A stretch of DNA of 64,000 nucleotides from Sulfurovum indicum. GTDB taxonomy: Bacteria > Campylobacterota > Campylobacteria > Campylobacterales > Sulfurovaceae. Positions 47,515 to 56,371 of the stretch are shown one piece after another. Where the stretch lies: NCBI RefSeq assembly GCF_014931715.1, contig NZ_CP063164.1, positions 2,108,001-2,172,000 on the forward strand. Direction: 5' to 3'. The notes beneath the pieces were generated by a model that saw only the letters and a program-made list of their open reading frames with translations, made no database searches and had not been told where the DNA came from. A program made the position numbers and the translations under genes. Numbering within the stretch: the first letter of the stretch is position 1; each line of letters opens with the position of its first letter.

Positions 47515-48729
47515 ATGCTATTCAAGTACAAAGGGTTTGACAAAACGGGGAAACGTGCCAAAGGCACGGTCACAGCAAGCTCTATAGAAGAAGCTGGACA
47601 GAAGCTGCGAAACCAGAGCATCTATTATGAATCACTCACCCCTGCCAAAGCTTTTTCCCTTGAAAGCCTGACCAGACGACAGATGCCGGGTGAACTGCTT
47701 GCCTCCTTCTCCAAGGAGCTCTCATCATACCTTAATTCCGGCATGACCATTCTTACTGCCATCAAGCTTCTGGAAAACCAACATGAGGGTGAAAAACGCT
47801 ATGTCTCTTTTCTCAACTCCCTCAAAACAATGATTGATGAGGGGAAGTCTCTCTACCATGCATTGAACACCCAAAAGGTCTATACACTTCCAGAGTTCTA
47901 TATTCAGAGTCTGAATATTGCCGGACAGAGTGGGAAAATGGTAGAAGTACTGACCAATATGGGGGCCTTTTTCTCTGCTCAGGATAAAATACGCAAACAG
48001 GTCAAAGGGGCAATGGTTTACCCCGCCGTTATCTTTACCGTTGCCGTTGCCATGACAGCATTTCTTATCACCTTTGTCGTACCGAAGATCACAGAGATAT
48101 TTGAAGATACGGATCAGCAACTTCCTCCTATCACACAGTTCGTTTTGAATATTAGTGACTTTCTAACCGCTTACTATCTGTATCTTATCATGGGGATCAT
48201 ACTCTTCATCATCATTTTCAAGCTTGTTTATACAAAGACCGATGCCTTTCACCGCTTTATTGACGGATGGCTCTTAAGAGTACCTGTACTGGGAACACTC
48301 ATACAAAACCATGAACTCGGAAGATTTTCCTATATCCTATCATTACTGCTAAACAGCGGTGTCGCTTATGCACAGGCTGTCAAACTTGCCGTTGCCTCTT
48401 TTGGGAACTATAAACTGATCAGCCTTTTTGAAAATGCCTCGATCAAGGTAATGGAAGGGAACAAGCTCTCCAATGCTCTGCAGCTGAGCAAAGGGATCAA
48501 ACTCAAACGGAACTTCATGCAGTCGCTTGCATTGGGAGAAGAGTCCAGTGAAGTAGGAGAGATACTGGAAAACATCTCTAAACTGTATGCTGAAGAGAAT
48601 GAAGAAAAACTTAAAATACTTCTGAGTATGCTCGAACCGTTCATGATGCTTGTCATCGGAGCTGTAGTGGGGGTGATCATCTCTGCCATGCTGCTGCCGA
48701 TCTTTACCATGACACAGGGATTGAAGTAA
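47515..48729 (+). CDS. gspF: Type II secretion inner-membrane protein GspF
   Basis: A 404-aa polytopic protein with two GspF domains. Membrane segments lie around residues 165-190 (VYPAVIFTVAVAMTAFLITF), 215-240 and 375-395. The LNSGMTILTAIKLL and LNSGVAYAQAVKLA motifs mark the duplicated domains. A GAGAGAG site precedes the ATG, and the stop lies 1 bp before an inverted-repeat element. Confidence 0.93.
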   Translation: MLFKYKGFDKTGKRAKGTVTASSIEEAGQKLRNQSIYYESLTPAKAFSLESLTRRQMPGELLASFSKELSSYLNSGMTILTAIKLLENQHEGEKRYVSFLNSLKTMIDEGKSLYHALNTQKVYTLPEFYIQSLNIAGQSGKMVEVLTNMGAFFSAQDKIRKQVKGAMVYPAVIFTVAVAMTAFLITFVVPKITEIFEDTDQQLPPITQFVLNISDFLTAYYLYLIMGIILFIIIFKLVYTKTDAFHRFIDGWLLRVPVLGTLIQNHELGRFSYILSLLLNSGVAYAQAVKLAVASFGNYKLISLFENASIKVMEGNKLSNALQLSKGIKLKRNFMQSLALGEESSEVGEILENISKLYAEENEEKLKILLSMLEPFMMLVIGAVVGVIISAMLLPIFTMTQGLK

Positions 48730-48730
48730 A

Positions 48731-49003
48731 ATATGGGCACCTCTAATAACCCCATACGCCCATAATGGGTTTTGCAGATGTGAGATTTTACAAGAGGCTT
48801 TCAAGTCCTAGCCAAAGCTAAGACGATGGAAGCATCTTGTGAAAGATCGCGTCTGCAAAGCCCACCCTTTGGGCAATGCCGGCTTTGCCCTATGCGGCGT
48901 TACACTTTTTCGACTTAGCTACGGCTAGGTCTGTAAAGTGTGCCTTGCCTAGAACAAAGCCGGCAATGTTATGAGCATATGGGGTTATTAGAGGTGCCCA
49001 TAT
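48731..49003. mobile_element. MITE-like element family 2, with perfect terminal inverted repeats
   Basis: The ends 48735-48756 and 48978-48999 are perfect 22-bp inverted repeats that begin GGGCACCTCTAATAACCCC. They are flanked by ATAT on both sides (48731-48734 and 49000-49003), extending the perfect match to 26 bp. Two inner inverted pairs are also present: 48807-48822 with 48914-48929 (14/16) and 48874-48887 with 48955-48968 (13/14). It has no transposase ORF. The end sequence resembles IS5-group ends, and a related solo end lies at 58071-58089. Confidence 0.88.
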
Positions 49004-49023
49004 ATGAAACAAGGAGAAACATA

Positions 49024-49782
49024 ATGACAATTTTAAAAAAAGTGGGATATTCAGCACTGTTTGCTACATCTGCTCTTTGCGCAGACGGTATGGGGGGAGA
49101 GATCTCTTTGGGTATTTTCAGCCATTCTCCGAATGGTTATGCCTCCTATGAAAGTTCTTCTTCTGTAGATCTTGAAGAAGATCTGGGGTGGAGCAGAGAG
49201 CAGGATATGATGTTCAAAGCCTATCTGGAACACCCCGTACCTTTTCTCCCGAATCTAAAGGTAGGCTATACAAACCTGTCACATAATGGACGAGGTACCG
49301 TTACCGCCTTCTCCTGGGGAGGTATCATTAATGTAGACGGAGATATAGACTCCTCCCTTGATCTTAAAATGTATGATGTCACATCCTACTACGCATTGCT
49401 GGATAACACCATTGAAATCGATACCGGTATCACACTACGCTATTTGGATGGCAACATCGATGTTACGGTCACACCGTTTCTTTCACTCCTGGAAGAACAT
49501 GAAGTTGTCAGTTTTACTTCCCTGGTCCCTATGCTCTATGGAAAATTCAGAGCAAATATTCCTGCAACCGATATCAGTTTACAGGCCGAAGGAAATTTCA
49601 TTACCTATGAAGATACTACTTTTTATGACTATGAGATAAGTACACGCTATACTTTCAGTATGGGAATCGGTATCGAAACAGGGTACAGAGCCATACATCT
49701 TGACAGTAAGGATCTTGAAAACGGATTAACTGCCGATATGGACTTTAAAGGGCCGTATGTATCTCTTGTCTGGAATTTCTAA
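49024..49782 (+). CDS. Outer-membrane beta-barrel protein (TIGR04219-like)
   Basis: A 252-aa protein with a Sec signal (LFATSALCADG) and a beta-rich body ending in an aromatic (VSLVWNF). The pattern of short amphipathic strands (PFLPNLKVGYTNLSHNG, DVTSYYALLD, DTGITLRYLDGNID) matches a family of small outer-membrane barrels common in Campylobacterota and Gammaproteobacteria. The start is the ATG at 49024 with AAGGAG; an ATG at 48940 would lie inside the MITE. The promoter may lie in or beyond the MITE. Confidence 0.8.
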   Translation: MTILKKVGYSALFATSALCADGMGGEISLGIFSHSPNGYASYESSSSVDLEEDLGWSREQDMMFKAYLEHPVPFLPNLKVGYTNLSHNGRGTVTAFSWGGIINVDGDIDSSLDLKMYDVTSYYALLDNTIEIDTGITLRYLDGNIDVTVTPFLSLLEEHEVVSFTSLVPMLYGKFRANIPATDISLQAEGNFITYEDTTFYDYEISTRYTFSMGIGIETGYRAIHLDSKDLENGLTADMDFKGPYVSLVWNF

Positions 49783-50270
49783 TGGCAAAACAACGATTTA
49801 GAGATATCAAACAGGGAAAAGCCGCCCCTGTAGAGACAAACAACTCCAAGAGAGAAACGCCTCGGAAAAACTATGCAACTGTAGGTGACAAACTCAAAGC
49901 TTTTCTCACTGACAGCTTTATGCTTCTGATGCCGATTATGTATGTGGTTTTCTATCTGGTGATGGGCGGACGCGAGGGATTTGCTGAACATAAGATAGTG
50001 GGATGGCTCTATATTCTTGTACCGCTTGTTGTCTTACAGACACTTTTCATGTACAAAAGCGGACAGACACCAGGATACCGTGCCTACAAGATAGAGGTCA
50101 TCGATGAGGCAACAGGGAAACGTCCTTCTCTTTTTCTGATTCTGTTCAGAAATCTCTGTGCCATTCTCTCCATGGCAACGCTCTTTGGCTGGATGCTGAT
50201 GTTCTTCAGAAAGGATAACAAGAACCTGCATGACTTGCTGAGCGGAACAGCTGTCATCAGAAAACCATGA
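49782..50270 (+). CDS. RDD family membrane protein
   Basis: A 162-aa protein with a basic N-terminus and three to four helices in an RDD domain (SFMLLMPIMYVVFYLV; GQTPGYRAYKIEVIDE; LHDLLSGTAVI at the end). RDD proteins are often proposed transporters or ion exchangers; the role is not known. It overlaps the barrel gene by one base and the MFS gene by four. Confidence 0.85.
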   Translation: MAKQRFRDIKQGKAAPVETNNSKRETPRKNYATVGDKLKAFLTDSFMLLMPIMYVVFYLVMGGREGFAEHKIVGWLYILVPLVVLQTLFMYKSGQTPGYRAYKIEVIDEATGKRPSLFLILFRNLCAILSMATLFGWMLMFFRKDNKNLHDLLSGTAVIRKP

Positions 50271-51391
50271 AAACACTACTGACGCCCCTGGCACTCTTTT
50301 TGAGTGCTTTCTACTTTTTCTATTTTGCCCTGGTGGGTGTCTATGTGATATTTATGCCAAAGGCTCTGCTTGACCTTGGGTACAATGCTGTGGAAGTAGG
50401 GATCATCTATGCAGCTGCTCCCTTTATGCGCTTTCTTCTCCCTTTCATCTTCAGACACTTTGTCACACTGACCCCCAAAGTCTACCTTGCAGCACTCATT
50501 ATTACCTTTGCTGCGACCCTGCTTTTTTGGGCTACAGTCAATCACTTTATGCTATACCTCATCGCCAACCTTCTCTTTGGAGGTGCCATGGGGGTCTCTC
50601 TTCCCTATGTAGAGACCATTGCACTTGCGATACTTTCCAAAAGCCGTTACGGTAAAGTACGTTTATGGGGTTCACTGGGTTTTATGGCTATTGCACTATG
50701 GCTGGGGAAAGTACTCACTGTACCGTTTGAAGCACTTTACTACCTCTCAGCCATGACTTTTCTTACAATGCTCTTTGGTACTCTTCTCATCAAGTATGAC
50801 AGAACAGAGCATACATCTTCCCTGGAGGATGCAACCTTCTCGTTATCAAAGTACTGGGCATTCTGGATTTCGGTCTTTTTGATGCAGGTTGGTTTTGGAG
50901 GATTCTACAACTTCTTCACCATCTATGAGACCTCCCACGGTATTTCATTGGAGATGACCAGCTGGATGTGGAGTTTCGGCGTGATCTGCGAAATCGTGAT
51001 GCTTTACTTCCAGGGGCCTCTTTTGCAACGGAATCTGCTCAATATTCTGCAGTTTGCCACACTGGTGACGGCAGGAAGATGGCTTATACTCTATCTCTTT
51101 CCTGATTCTGTCACACTAACCTTTGCATCACAGTCTTTACATGCAGTCAGTTTCGCTCTCTACCATACCGCTGCCATCACTTATGTCTTCTCTCTCTATA
51201 CCCAGAAAAAACTGGCACAGCAGTTCTTCCTGGGTATCGCTTTCGGACTGGGAGGCTCTGTCGGTGCTGTACTCTCCGGACAGATATACGGAGAGTACCT
51301 CTTTTTGGTCGAATCAGGCATTACCTTTATGGCTTTTGTGGTATTGTGGATCCATCAGAGACGCAAGAAGGAGGTACTGCATGAAACATAA
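50267..51391 (+). CDS. MFS transporter, HcaT/LacY-like
   Basis: A 374-aa protein with about twelve membrane helices. The region around GGAMGVSLPYVETIALA and YGKVRLWGSLGF matches the MFS_1-like (HcaT/nucleoside transporter) group. The substrate cannot be judged. Its stop overlaps mobA by 11 bp and its start overlaps the RDD gene. Confidence 0.8.
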   Translation: MKTLLTPLALFLSAFYFFYFALVGVYVIFMPKALLDLGYNAVEVGIIYAAAPFMRFLLPFIFRHFVTLTPKVYLAALIITFAATLLFWATVNHFMLYLIANLLFGGAMGVSLPYVETIALAILSKSRYGKVRLWGSLGFMAIALWLGKVLTVPFEALYYLSAMTFLTMLFGTLLIKYDRTEHTSSLEDATFSLSKYWAFWISVFLMQVGFGGFYNFFTIYETSHGISLEMTSWMWSFGVICEIVMLYFQGPLLQRNLLNILQFATLVTAGRWLILYLFPDSVTLTFASQSLHAVSFALYHTAAITYVFSLYTQKKLAQQFFLGIAFGLGGSVGAVLSGQIYGEYLFLVESGITFMAFVVLWIHQRRKKEVLHET

Positions 51392-51950
51392 AATGCCCGC
51401 TGTTATCTTTGCCGGAGGGAAGAGCTCCCGCATGGGAGAGGACAAAGCCCTACTCCCTTTTGGCAGTTTTCCTACCCTTGTACAGTATCAGTATGAACGT
51501 TTGTCCAAAATATTCGAGAAAATCTATCTCAGTACAAAAAGTGCAAAGTTCAACTTTGAAGCACCGCTTATACAGGACCTCTATAGTGAAAGTTCACCGC
51601 TTGTCGGACTTGTTTCCGTTTTTGAAACTCTGGATACGGATGAAATCTTTATTTTGAGTGTCGATGTACCTTTTATAGAAGAGAATATTATTAAAAGCAT
51701 ACTGAAAGAACCGTCTGGCTATGATGCTGTGATAGCTAAAAACAAAGGACAGCTACAGCCGCTGTGCGGACGCTACTCACGTTCGATACTCCCCCTTGCC
51801 AAAGCAGAGCTGGAAAGAGGTAACCATAAACTGGGCATACTGCTGCAGCAGGCAAATACCTCTTATATGGCTTTTGAGGAGAAAAAAGCGTTCATGAACC
51901 TGAACCATCCCCATGAGTACAGGGAAGCTCTCAAGATCATTTCTTCTTAA
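51381..51950 (+). CDS. mobA: Molybdenum cofactor guanylyltransferase
   Basis: MobA transfers GMP from GTP to molybdopterin to give the MGD form of the cofactor. The GTP-binding motif FAGGKSSRMGEDKALLPFG is at residues 9-27, and VDVPFIEE is a metal-binding segment. At 189 aa it is normal. The ATG at 51381 lies behind AAGGAGG, inside the end of the MFS gene. The product would serve bis-MGD enzymes not in this window. Confidence 0.92.
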   Translation: MKHKMPAVIFAGGKSSRMGEDKALLPFGSFPTLVQYQYERLSKIFEKIYLSTKSAKFNFEAPLIQDLYSESSPLVGLVSVFETLDTDEIFILSVDVPFIEENIIKSILKEPSGYDAVIAKNKGQLQPLCGRYSRSILPLAKAELERGNHKLGILLQQANTSYMAFEEKKAFMNLNHPHEYREALKIISS

Positions 51951-52854
51951 CCTGTAGCTGATTTTCATTCTCAAGCATCTGTATCATCAGTTTTTTGGAG
52001 AAGAAGAGGAACTTCTCAAAAAGCGTACTGTGGTATTTGTCTTTATGATAGATTAACAAAAAGTCACGCTTACACTCAAAGTTCTTTACCTTTACACGGT
52101 AAAGCTTCTCTTCTTGCAGTTCATTCTCTACAGAAATTTTCGAGATACAGGTAAGACATTCCCGGTTCATCAAAATACTTTTGATCGATTCTGTATGTCC
52201 AAGCTCAAAAAAGATATTCAGGTTATCCACCTTATCTTTGATATAGTCAAGAAAGACTTCGCGCGTTCCGGACCCCTCTTCTCTCAGTACCCACCGTTTA
52301 TCCGCCAACTCATCAATATAGCATGAGTCGCATAGATCCTTTTGGGAAGAGACAACAATCAGCTCATCTATCCCAACTTTCTCCTTAATAATATCTGACC
52401 CCGAAACAAAGCCCTCAACAAATCCGACATCGATCTCGCCGCTTTGGATCATCTCTGTGATCTCTTTGGTATTACCCTCTTTAAGCGTGATCTTTACATC
52501 AGGATAAGAGCTCATATAGCTGCAGATGATCGAAGGCATCAGATAATCTACGATCGTTGTACTCGCCCCTACACGGATCATCCCTTTGTTCTCAGAGTTT
52601 TGGAACTCATACTCTATATCCGAAAGCTTTCTAAAAAGCGGCTCTATCTCTTTGTGAAAAGCACGTCCCACCTCATTCAGTACCAGTTTCTTGTTAATAC
52701 GGTCAAATACCGGACGACCCAGAATACTCTCAAGCTCTTTGATGGACATTGAAATCGCTGATTGACTGAGGTTCATCTCTTTGGCTACATTGGTCAGGTG
52801 CCCTGAGGCTACCACATTAAGGAAAATTTCCATCTGTCTGAGTGTTAGTTTCAT
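51937..52854 (-). CDS. LysR family transcriptional regulator
   Basis: A 305-aa regulator. The N-terminal winged HTH is clear (MKLTLRQMEIFLNVVASG, NLSQSAISMSIKELESILG), followed by a two-lobe substrate-binding domain. It is divergent from the YeiH-type transporter 138 bp away and likely controls it. The gene overlaps mobA (opposite strand) by 14 bp at the 3' end. Confidence 0.92.
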   Translation of the reverse strand: MKLTLRQMEIFLNVVASGHLTNVAKEMNLSQSAISMSIKELESILGRPVFDRINKKLVLNEVGRAFHKEIEPLFRKLSDIEYEFQNSENKGMIRVGASTTIVDYLMPSIICSYMSSYPDVKITLKEGNTKEITEMIQSGEIDVGFVEGFVSGSDIIKEKVGIDELIVVSSQKDLCDSCYIDELADKRWVLREEGSGTREVFLDYIKDKVDNLNIFFELGHTESIKSILMNRECLTCISKISVENELQEEKLYRVKVKNFECKRDFLLIYHKDKYHSTLFEKFLFFSKKLMIQMLENENQLQVKKK

Positions 52855-52991
52855 GATTGACTCTCTTTTATTCTAAAAAATTTATTATTGTACACTATTT
52901 GATTTATTTCATGATTATATCAGAAATATGGTAGAATTTCAAAAAAGTAATCAATTTTTTTGAATGAAATTTTACTAATGAGGAAAAAAGT

Positions 52992-54059
52992 ATGCCATTT
53001 TCACCAGAACACCGCAAAGGTACCTTAAGTGGTATCATTTTCGTTGCTATTTTTGCTGCAGGTGCAACCTACCTCGCCGGCATGGGTCCGATCAAAGCAC
53101 TTGGCCTCTCTCCATTGGTCATCGGTATTGTCATGGGTATCTTCTACGCCAACACCCTCCATAACCAGACACCGGCAGAATGGCAGGGCGGAATCACCTT
53201 TTCTGCAAAAAAGATCCTTCGTTTTGCTATCGTGCTTTACGGTTTCCGTATTACCTTCCAGGAGATCGCTGCAGTCGGAATGGACGGATTTCTTGTTTCG
53301 CTTATCATGCTGACATCCACACTTATCCTTGGGTCATGGCTTGGCTACAAGATGTTCGGTATGGAGAAAGATACTTCCATTCTTACTGCATCCGGAGCCG
53401 CTGTCTGTGGTGCTGCTGCTGTTCTTGCCACGGAACCGGTACTCAAGTCCGAAGAGTACAAAGCAGCCATTGCTGTATCGATGGTCGTTCTTTTTGGAAC
53501 GATATCTATGTTCCTTTACCCGGTACTCTACACAACACTCATTGAGAATGCTACAGGTTTCCTGCATATGACAGCAAGAGAGTTCGGTATCTATGTGGGA
53601 GGGACCATCCATGAAGTAGCACAGGTTGTTGCAGTTCCTGCTTCTGTACCCGGTTCCCCCAAAGAGATGGCGGATGCTGCCGTGATCGTGAAAATGACAC
53701 GTGTTATTATGATCGCTCCAATGCTTATACTCCTCGGGCTTTATCTCTCGTACAGTGCCAATAAAGAGGGAGGAGCGAGTAAAGAGAAGACGCCTCTTGT
53801 TATTCCCTGGTTTGCTGTCTACTTCATCATGGTTGCCGGCTTCAACTCATTGCATCTGCTTCCTGAGAACATTGTATCTCTCATCAATGAAGTCGATACT
53901 TTTCTGCTTACTATGGCAATGACCGCTCTTGGTATGGGAACTATCTTTGCAAAGTTCAAAGGGCTCGGACTCGCACCGGTCTATACAGCATCGAGTATGT
54001 TCGTATGGCTGGTTGTCGGTGGCTTCCTTGTAACAAAACTTATTGTTGAGGTGATATGA
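52992..54059 (+). CDS. YeiH-family putative sulfate exporter (PF03601-like)
   Basis: A 355-aa membrane protein with about ten helices. Typical blocks are ILRFAIVLYGFRITFQEI, SGAAVCGAAAVLATEPV and GGTIHEVAQVVAVP, which match the YeiH group. Some members are thought to export sulfate, sulfite or taurine-derived anions, which would suit a sulfur oxidiser, but the substrate is inferred. It is divergent from a LysR regulator and followed by a good terminator. Confidence 0.88.
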   Translation: MPFSPEHRKGTLSGIIFVAIFAAGATYLAGMGPIKALGLSPLVIGIVMGIFYANTLHNQTPAEWQGGITFSAKKILRFAIVLYGFRITFQEIAAVGMDGFLVSLIMLTSTLILGSWLGYKMFGMEKDTSILTASGAAVCGAAAVLATEPVLKSEEYKAAIAVSMVVLFGTISMFLYPVLYTTLIENATGFLHMTAREFGIYVGGTIHEVAQVVAVPASVPGSPKEMADAAVIVKMTRVIMIAPMLILLGLYLSYSANKEGGASKEKTPLVIPWFAVYFIMVAGFNSLHLLPENIVSLINEVDTFLLTMAMTALGMGTIFAKFKGLGLAPVYTASSMFVWLVVGGFLVTKLIVEVI

Positions 54060-54075
54060 GTCCTCTTGACTTTTT

Positions 54076-54112
54076 CTGCTCTGCCTGCGTTACAGAGTAG
54101 TTTGTTTTTCTT
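54076..54112 (+). terminator. Intrinsic terminator after the YeiH-type gene
   Basis: An 8-bp stem (CTGCTCTG 54076-54083, CAGAGTAG 54093-54100, one G-U pair) with a 9-nt loop is followed by TTTGTTTTTCTT. Confidence 0.85.
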
Positions 54113-54247
54113 CACAACGAAAAGTATTGAACTACAGAACACCATATGAAATATTTTTTGAAAAACTTACCAAGAAATTGACTGCATGATTAAATTTGAA
54201 TAGCACTTATAATTTTAAGGGCATATGTAAAATAGACTTTATGATAG

Positions 54248-54323
54248 TGGTGGCCACGAATGGACTCGAACCATCGACCACCACCATGTCAAGGTGGTGC
54301 TCTACCAACTGAGCTACGCGACC
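54248..54323 (-). tRNA. tRNA-Val (GAC anticodon)
   Basis: 76-nt tRNA with encoded CCA. On the minus strand the acceptor arm begins GGTCGCG and ends CGTGGCC, the anticodon loop is TTGACAT (GAC), and the T-arm contains GGTTCGAGTCC. Confidence 0.96.
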
Positions 54324-54384
54324 ACATATTTTGTAGGTGGGAATTATATACGAAAATAGCTTAAACTCCTCTCATAAAGAAGAG

Positions 54385-55020
54385 TTAGTTTTGACAAACC
54401 CAACTGCTCTCTGCACAGAGTCTGTCCAGGTATTTACCTGCTTCTGTCTTACCAAGCTTCAAAGCTTTTTTGAGATTCTCATATGCTTTGAGCTTATCGG
54501 TCGGAATACCCTCTCCCCAGGCATACAGAATACCTACATTAAGCTGCGCATTGGCATCACCCATATCGGCTGCTTTCCTAAAATGTTCAAATGCTTTTTG
54601 TATATCCTGGGCAACACCTTTGCCTTCAAGATAAAGCGTACCCAGATTATTGTGTGCCTGTATGATCCCATGCTGTGCAGCCTTTTCATACCAGTACTTT
54701 GCCCGCTCATAGGAATGTTCTTCCTGTTCGCCAAGACTATGGTAGATCTCTGCAAGATTATACTGTGCAGAAGCCAGTCCCTGCTTGGCCGCCCTTTCAT
54801 ACCACTCCATCGCCTTTTTAATATCCTGCCGGGCACCTTTCCCCATAGCATACATCAATCCGACATTATACTGTGCTTTTGCATCACCATTCTTGGCCAG
54901 TATATAAAAACCGTTAAGTGCTTCAATATAACTTCCGTTCCTGTAGGCCTGCATTGCATTGTCAAACTCACCGGCAAACAAACTAACTGCCAATGCTGCA
55001 CCTAAGAGTATCTTTTTCAT
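54385..55020 (-). CDS. Exported Sel1-repeat protein
   Basis: A 211-aa protein with a short signal (LLGAALAVSLFAG) and at least four Sel1-like repeats of 36 residues (AQYNVGLMYAMGKGARQDIKKA, AQYNLAEIYHSLG, AHNNLGTLYLEGKGVAQDIQKA, AQLNVGILYAWGEG). Proteins of this kind mediate protein contacts and are common in Helicobacter (Hcp). It has only one Cys pair at the end (LCAESSWVC). The ATG at 55020 lies behind GAGGACGGGA. An ATG at 55035 overlaps the dapF stop. Confidence 0.85.
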   Translation of the reverse strand: MKKILLGAALAVSLFAGEFDNAMQAYRNGSYIEALNGFYILAKNGDAKAQYNVGLMYAMGKGARQDIKKAMEWYERAAKQGLASAQYNLAEIYHSLGEQEEHSYERAKYWYEKAAQHGIIQAHNNLGTLYLEGKGVAQDIQKAFEHFRKAADMGDANAQLNVGILYAWGEGIPTDKLKAYENLKKALKLGKTEAGKYLDRLCAESSWVCQN

Positions 55021-55031
55021 TCCCGTCCTCT

Positions 55032-55778
55032 TCATATCAATGTTTCGGCAATAAATGTCTTGGTCACTTTCCCGCCAAATCTGTATACACCCTCTTCACA
55101 GCTGACATACAGCTCATCTCCGCTTTTAGGGTGTACCTTGACCTGGCCGGGCACTTTCCCCTCTTTATGATTACGAATGAAACAGGCCACCATACCCGTT
55201 CCGCACGCCAGTGTTTCATCTTCCACACCACGCTCATAGGTACGGACATACATCGTATTCCCCTCTATCTTACAGATGTTGACATTGACATTGTATTTTT
55301 CTCTAAGCTTTCGTGCCTGTTCCAGATCAAATGTATCAATATTGTCACGTACTGCTACCAGGTGCGGTACACCTGAATCGATCAGCCACCATATTTCATC
55401 ATCCTCTTCAATATCGGTTCGGATAATACGTGGTTCAACCATATCACTGACCACATACAGACCGTTGATCGTGGCATGGATCACTCCCGCACCGGTAAGG
55501 AACTCCGCTTTACCGTTCTTGCTGATCCCTTTCTCATGGGCGAAGTGAGCCACTGCACGGCTGGCATTTCCGCACATTGCCGCATAAGAGCCGTCTGCAT
55601 TGTAGAATTCCCATTCAAAATCGTACTCAGGATGAGGCAGCACTACCACCATCCCATCTGCTCCCACACCATTCTGGCGATGACAGAGCTTCTTTGCAAG
55701 CTCAGATCTGTCTGCTTTCTCCTGCGCAATGAAGATGATAAAATCATTTCCGTTGGCAGAGTATTTGGTCACTGTCAT
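55032..55778 (-). CDS. dapF: Diaminopimelate epimerase
   Basis: DapF converts LL-DAP to meso-DAP for lysine and peptidoglycan. The two catalytic cysteines are Cys69 in ADGSYAAMCGNASR and Cys192 in ETLACGTGMVACF. At 248 aa it is near standard length. It overlaps coaE by 4 bp upstream and the Sel1 gene at its stop. Confidence 0.95.
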   Translation of the reverse strand: MTVTKYSANGNDFIIFIAQEKADRSELAKKLCHRQNGVGADGMVVVLPHPEYDFEWEFYNADGSYAAMCGNASRAVAHFAHEKGISKNGKAEFLTGAGVIHATINGLYVVSDMVEPRIIRTDIEEDDEIWWLIDSGVPHLVAVRDNIDTFDLEQARKLREKYNVNVNICKIEGNTMYVRTYERGVEDETLACGTGMVACFIRNHKEGKVPGQVKVHPKSGDELYVSCEEGVYRFGGKVTKTFIAETLI

Positions 55779-56368
55779 GCAAACTCCTTCAGTATCGCAT
55801 CTTTTACTTGCTCGTATTCTATCCTAAGTTGGGTTTTATCACAACTATTGTCGATGACAAAATCGGCCATATAGCGCTTCTCTTCAATATCTATTTGTGC
55901 AGCGATCCGTTCCAGTATCGCTTTTTTGTCAAGTCCGTCCCTGAGTATCGCTCTTTCTATCTGTTTCTCCTGTGGTGCATAGACAACAAGAGAGCGCTTT
56001 ATAGGATAGCGTTTCCCTTCAAAAAAGAGTGGGATATCCACGATATACGGCTTCCTTTTTGCATCTTCTGTTTGTGCTTCCGTTTCAATCCTCTCATAGA
56101 TCAAAGGGTGTAGCAGATGCTCGAGAGCTTTACGTTTCAGAGGATCTGCAAAAATCACGGTACCCAACGCTTTTCGGTCAACCCTTCCCTCTTTTACCAT
56201 CTCCTCTCCAAACATTTTAACGATCCGGTCACGCTGCTCTTCCAATATCTCATGTGCGATCCGGTCGGCATCAATAACTGTAAACCCATCTTCTTTAAAC
56301 ATTTTTGCCACAGAACTTTTTCCTGTCGCTATGCCTCCTGTCAGTGCCACAGCATAGTCAAATGTCAT
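55775..56368 (-). CDS. coaE: Dephospho-CoA kinase
   Basis: CoaE phosphorylates the 3' hydroxyl of dephospho-CoA, the last step of CoA synthesis. The P-loop is GGIATGKSSV at about 11-20. The VIDADRIAHEIL and VDIPLFFEGKRYP segments are typical, and the length of 197 aa is normal. Confidence 0.95.
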   Translation of the reverse strand: MTFDYAVALTGGIATGKSSVAKMFKEDGFTVIDADRIAHEILEEQRDRIVKMFGEEMVKEGRVDRKALGTVIFADPLKRKALEHLLHPLIYERIETEAQTEDAKRKPYIVDIPLFFEGKRYPIKRSLVVYAPQEKQIERAILRDGLDKKAILERIAAQIDIEEKRYMADFVIDNSCDKTQLRIEYEQVKDAILKEFA

Positions 56369-56371
56369 CTT

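Noticed and set aside
38310-48729. Type IV pilus or competence system instead of type II secretion
   Set aside because: The presence of GspC with a PDZ domain, a GspG major pseudopilin and the K-L-M order favours type II secretion; no PilT or PilM-Q set is seen.
48940-49023. Extension of the beta-barrel protein start to 48940
   Set aside because: The extra residues are encoded by the MITE end. The ATG at 49024 has AAGGAG and begins a proper signal peptide.
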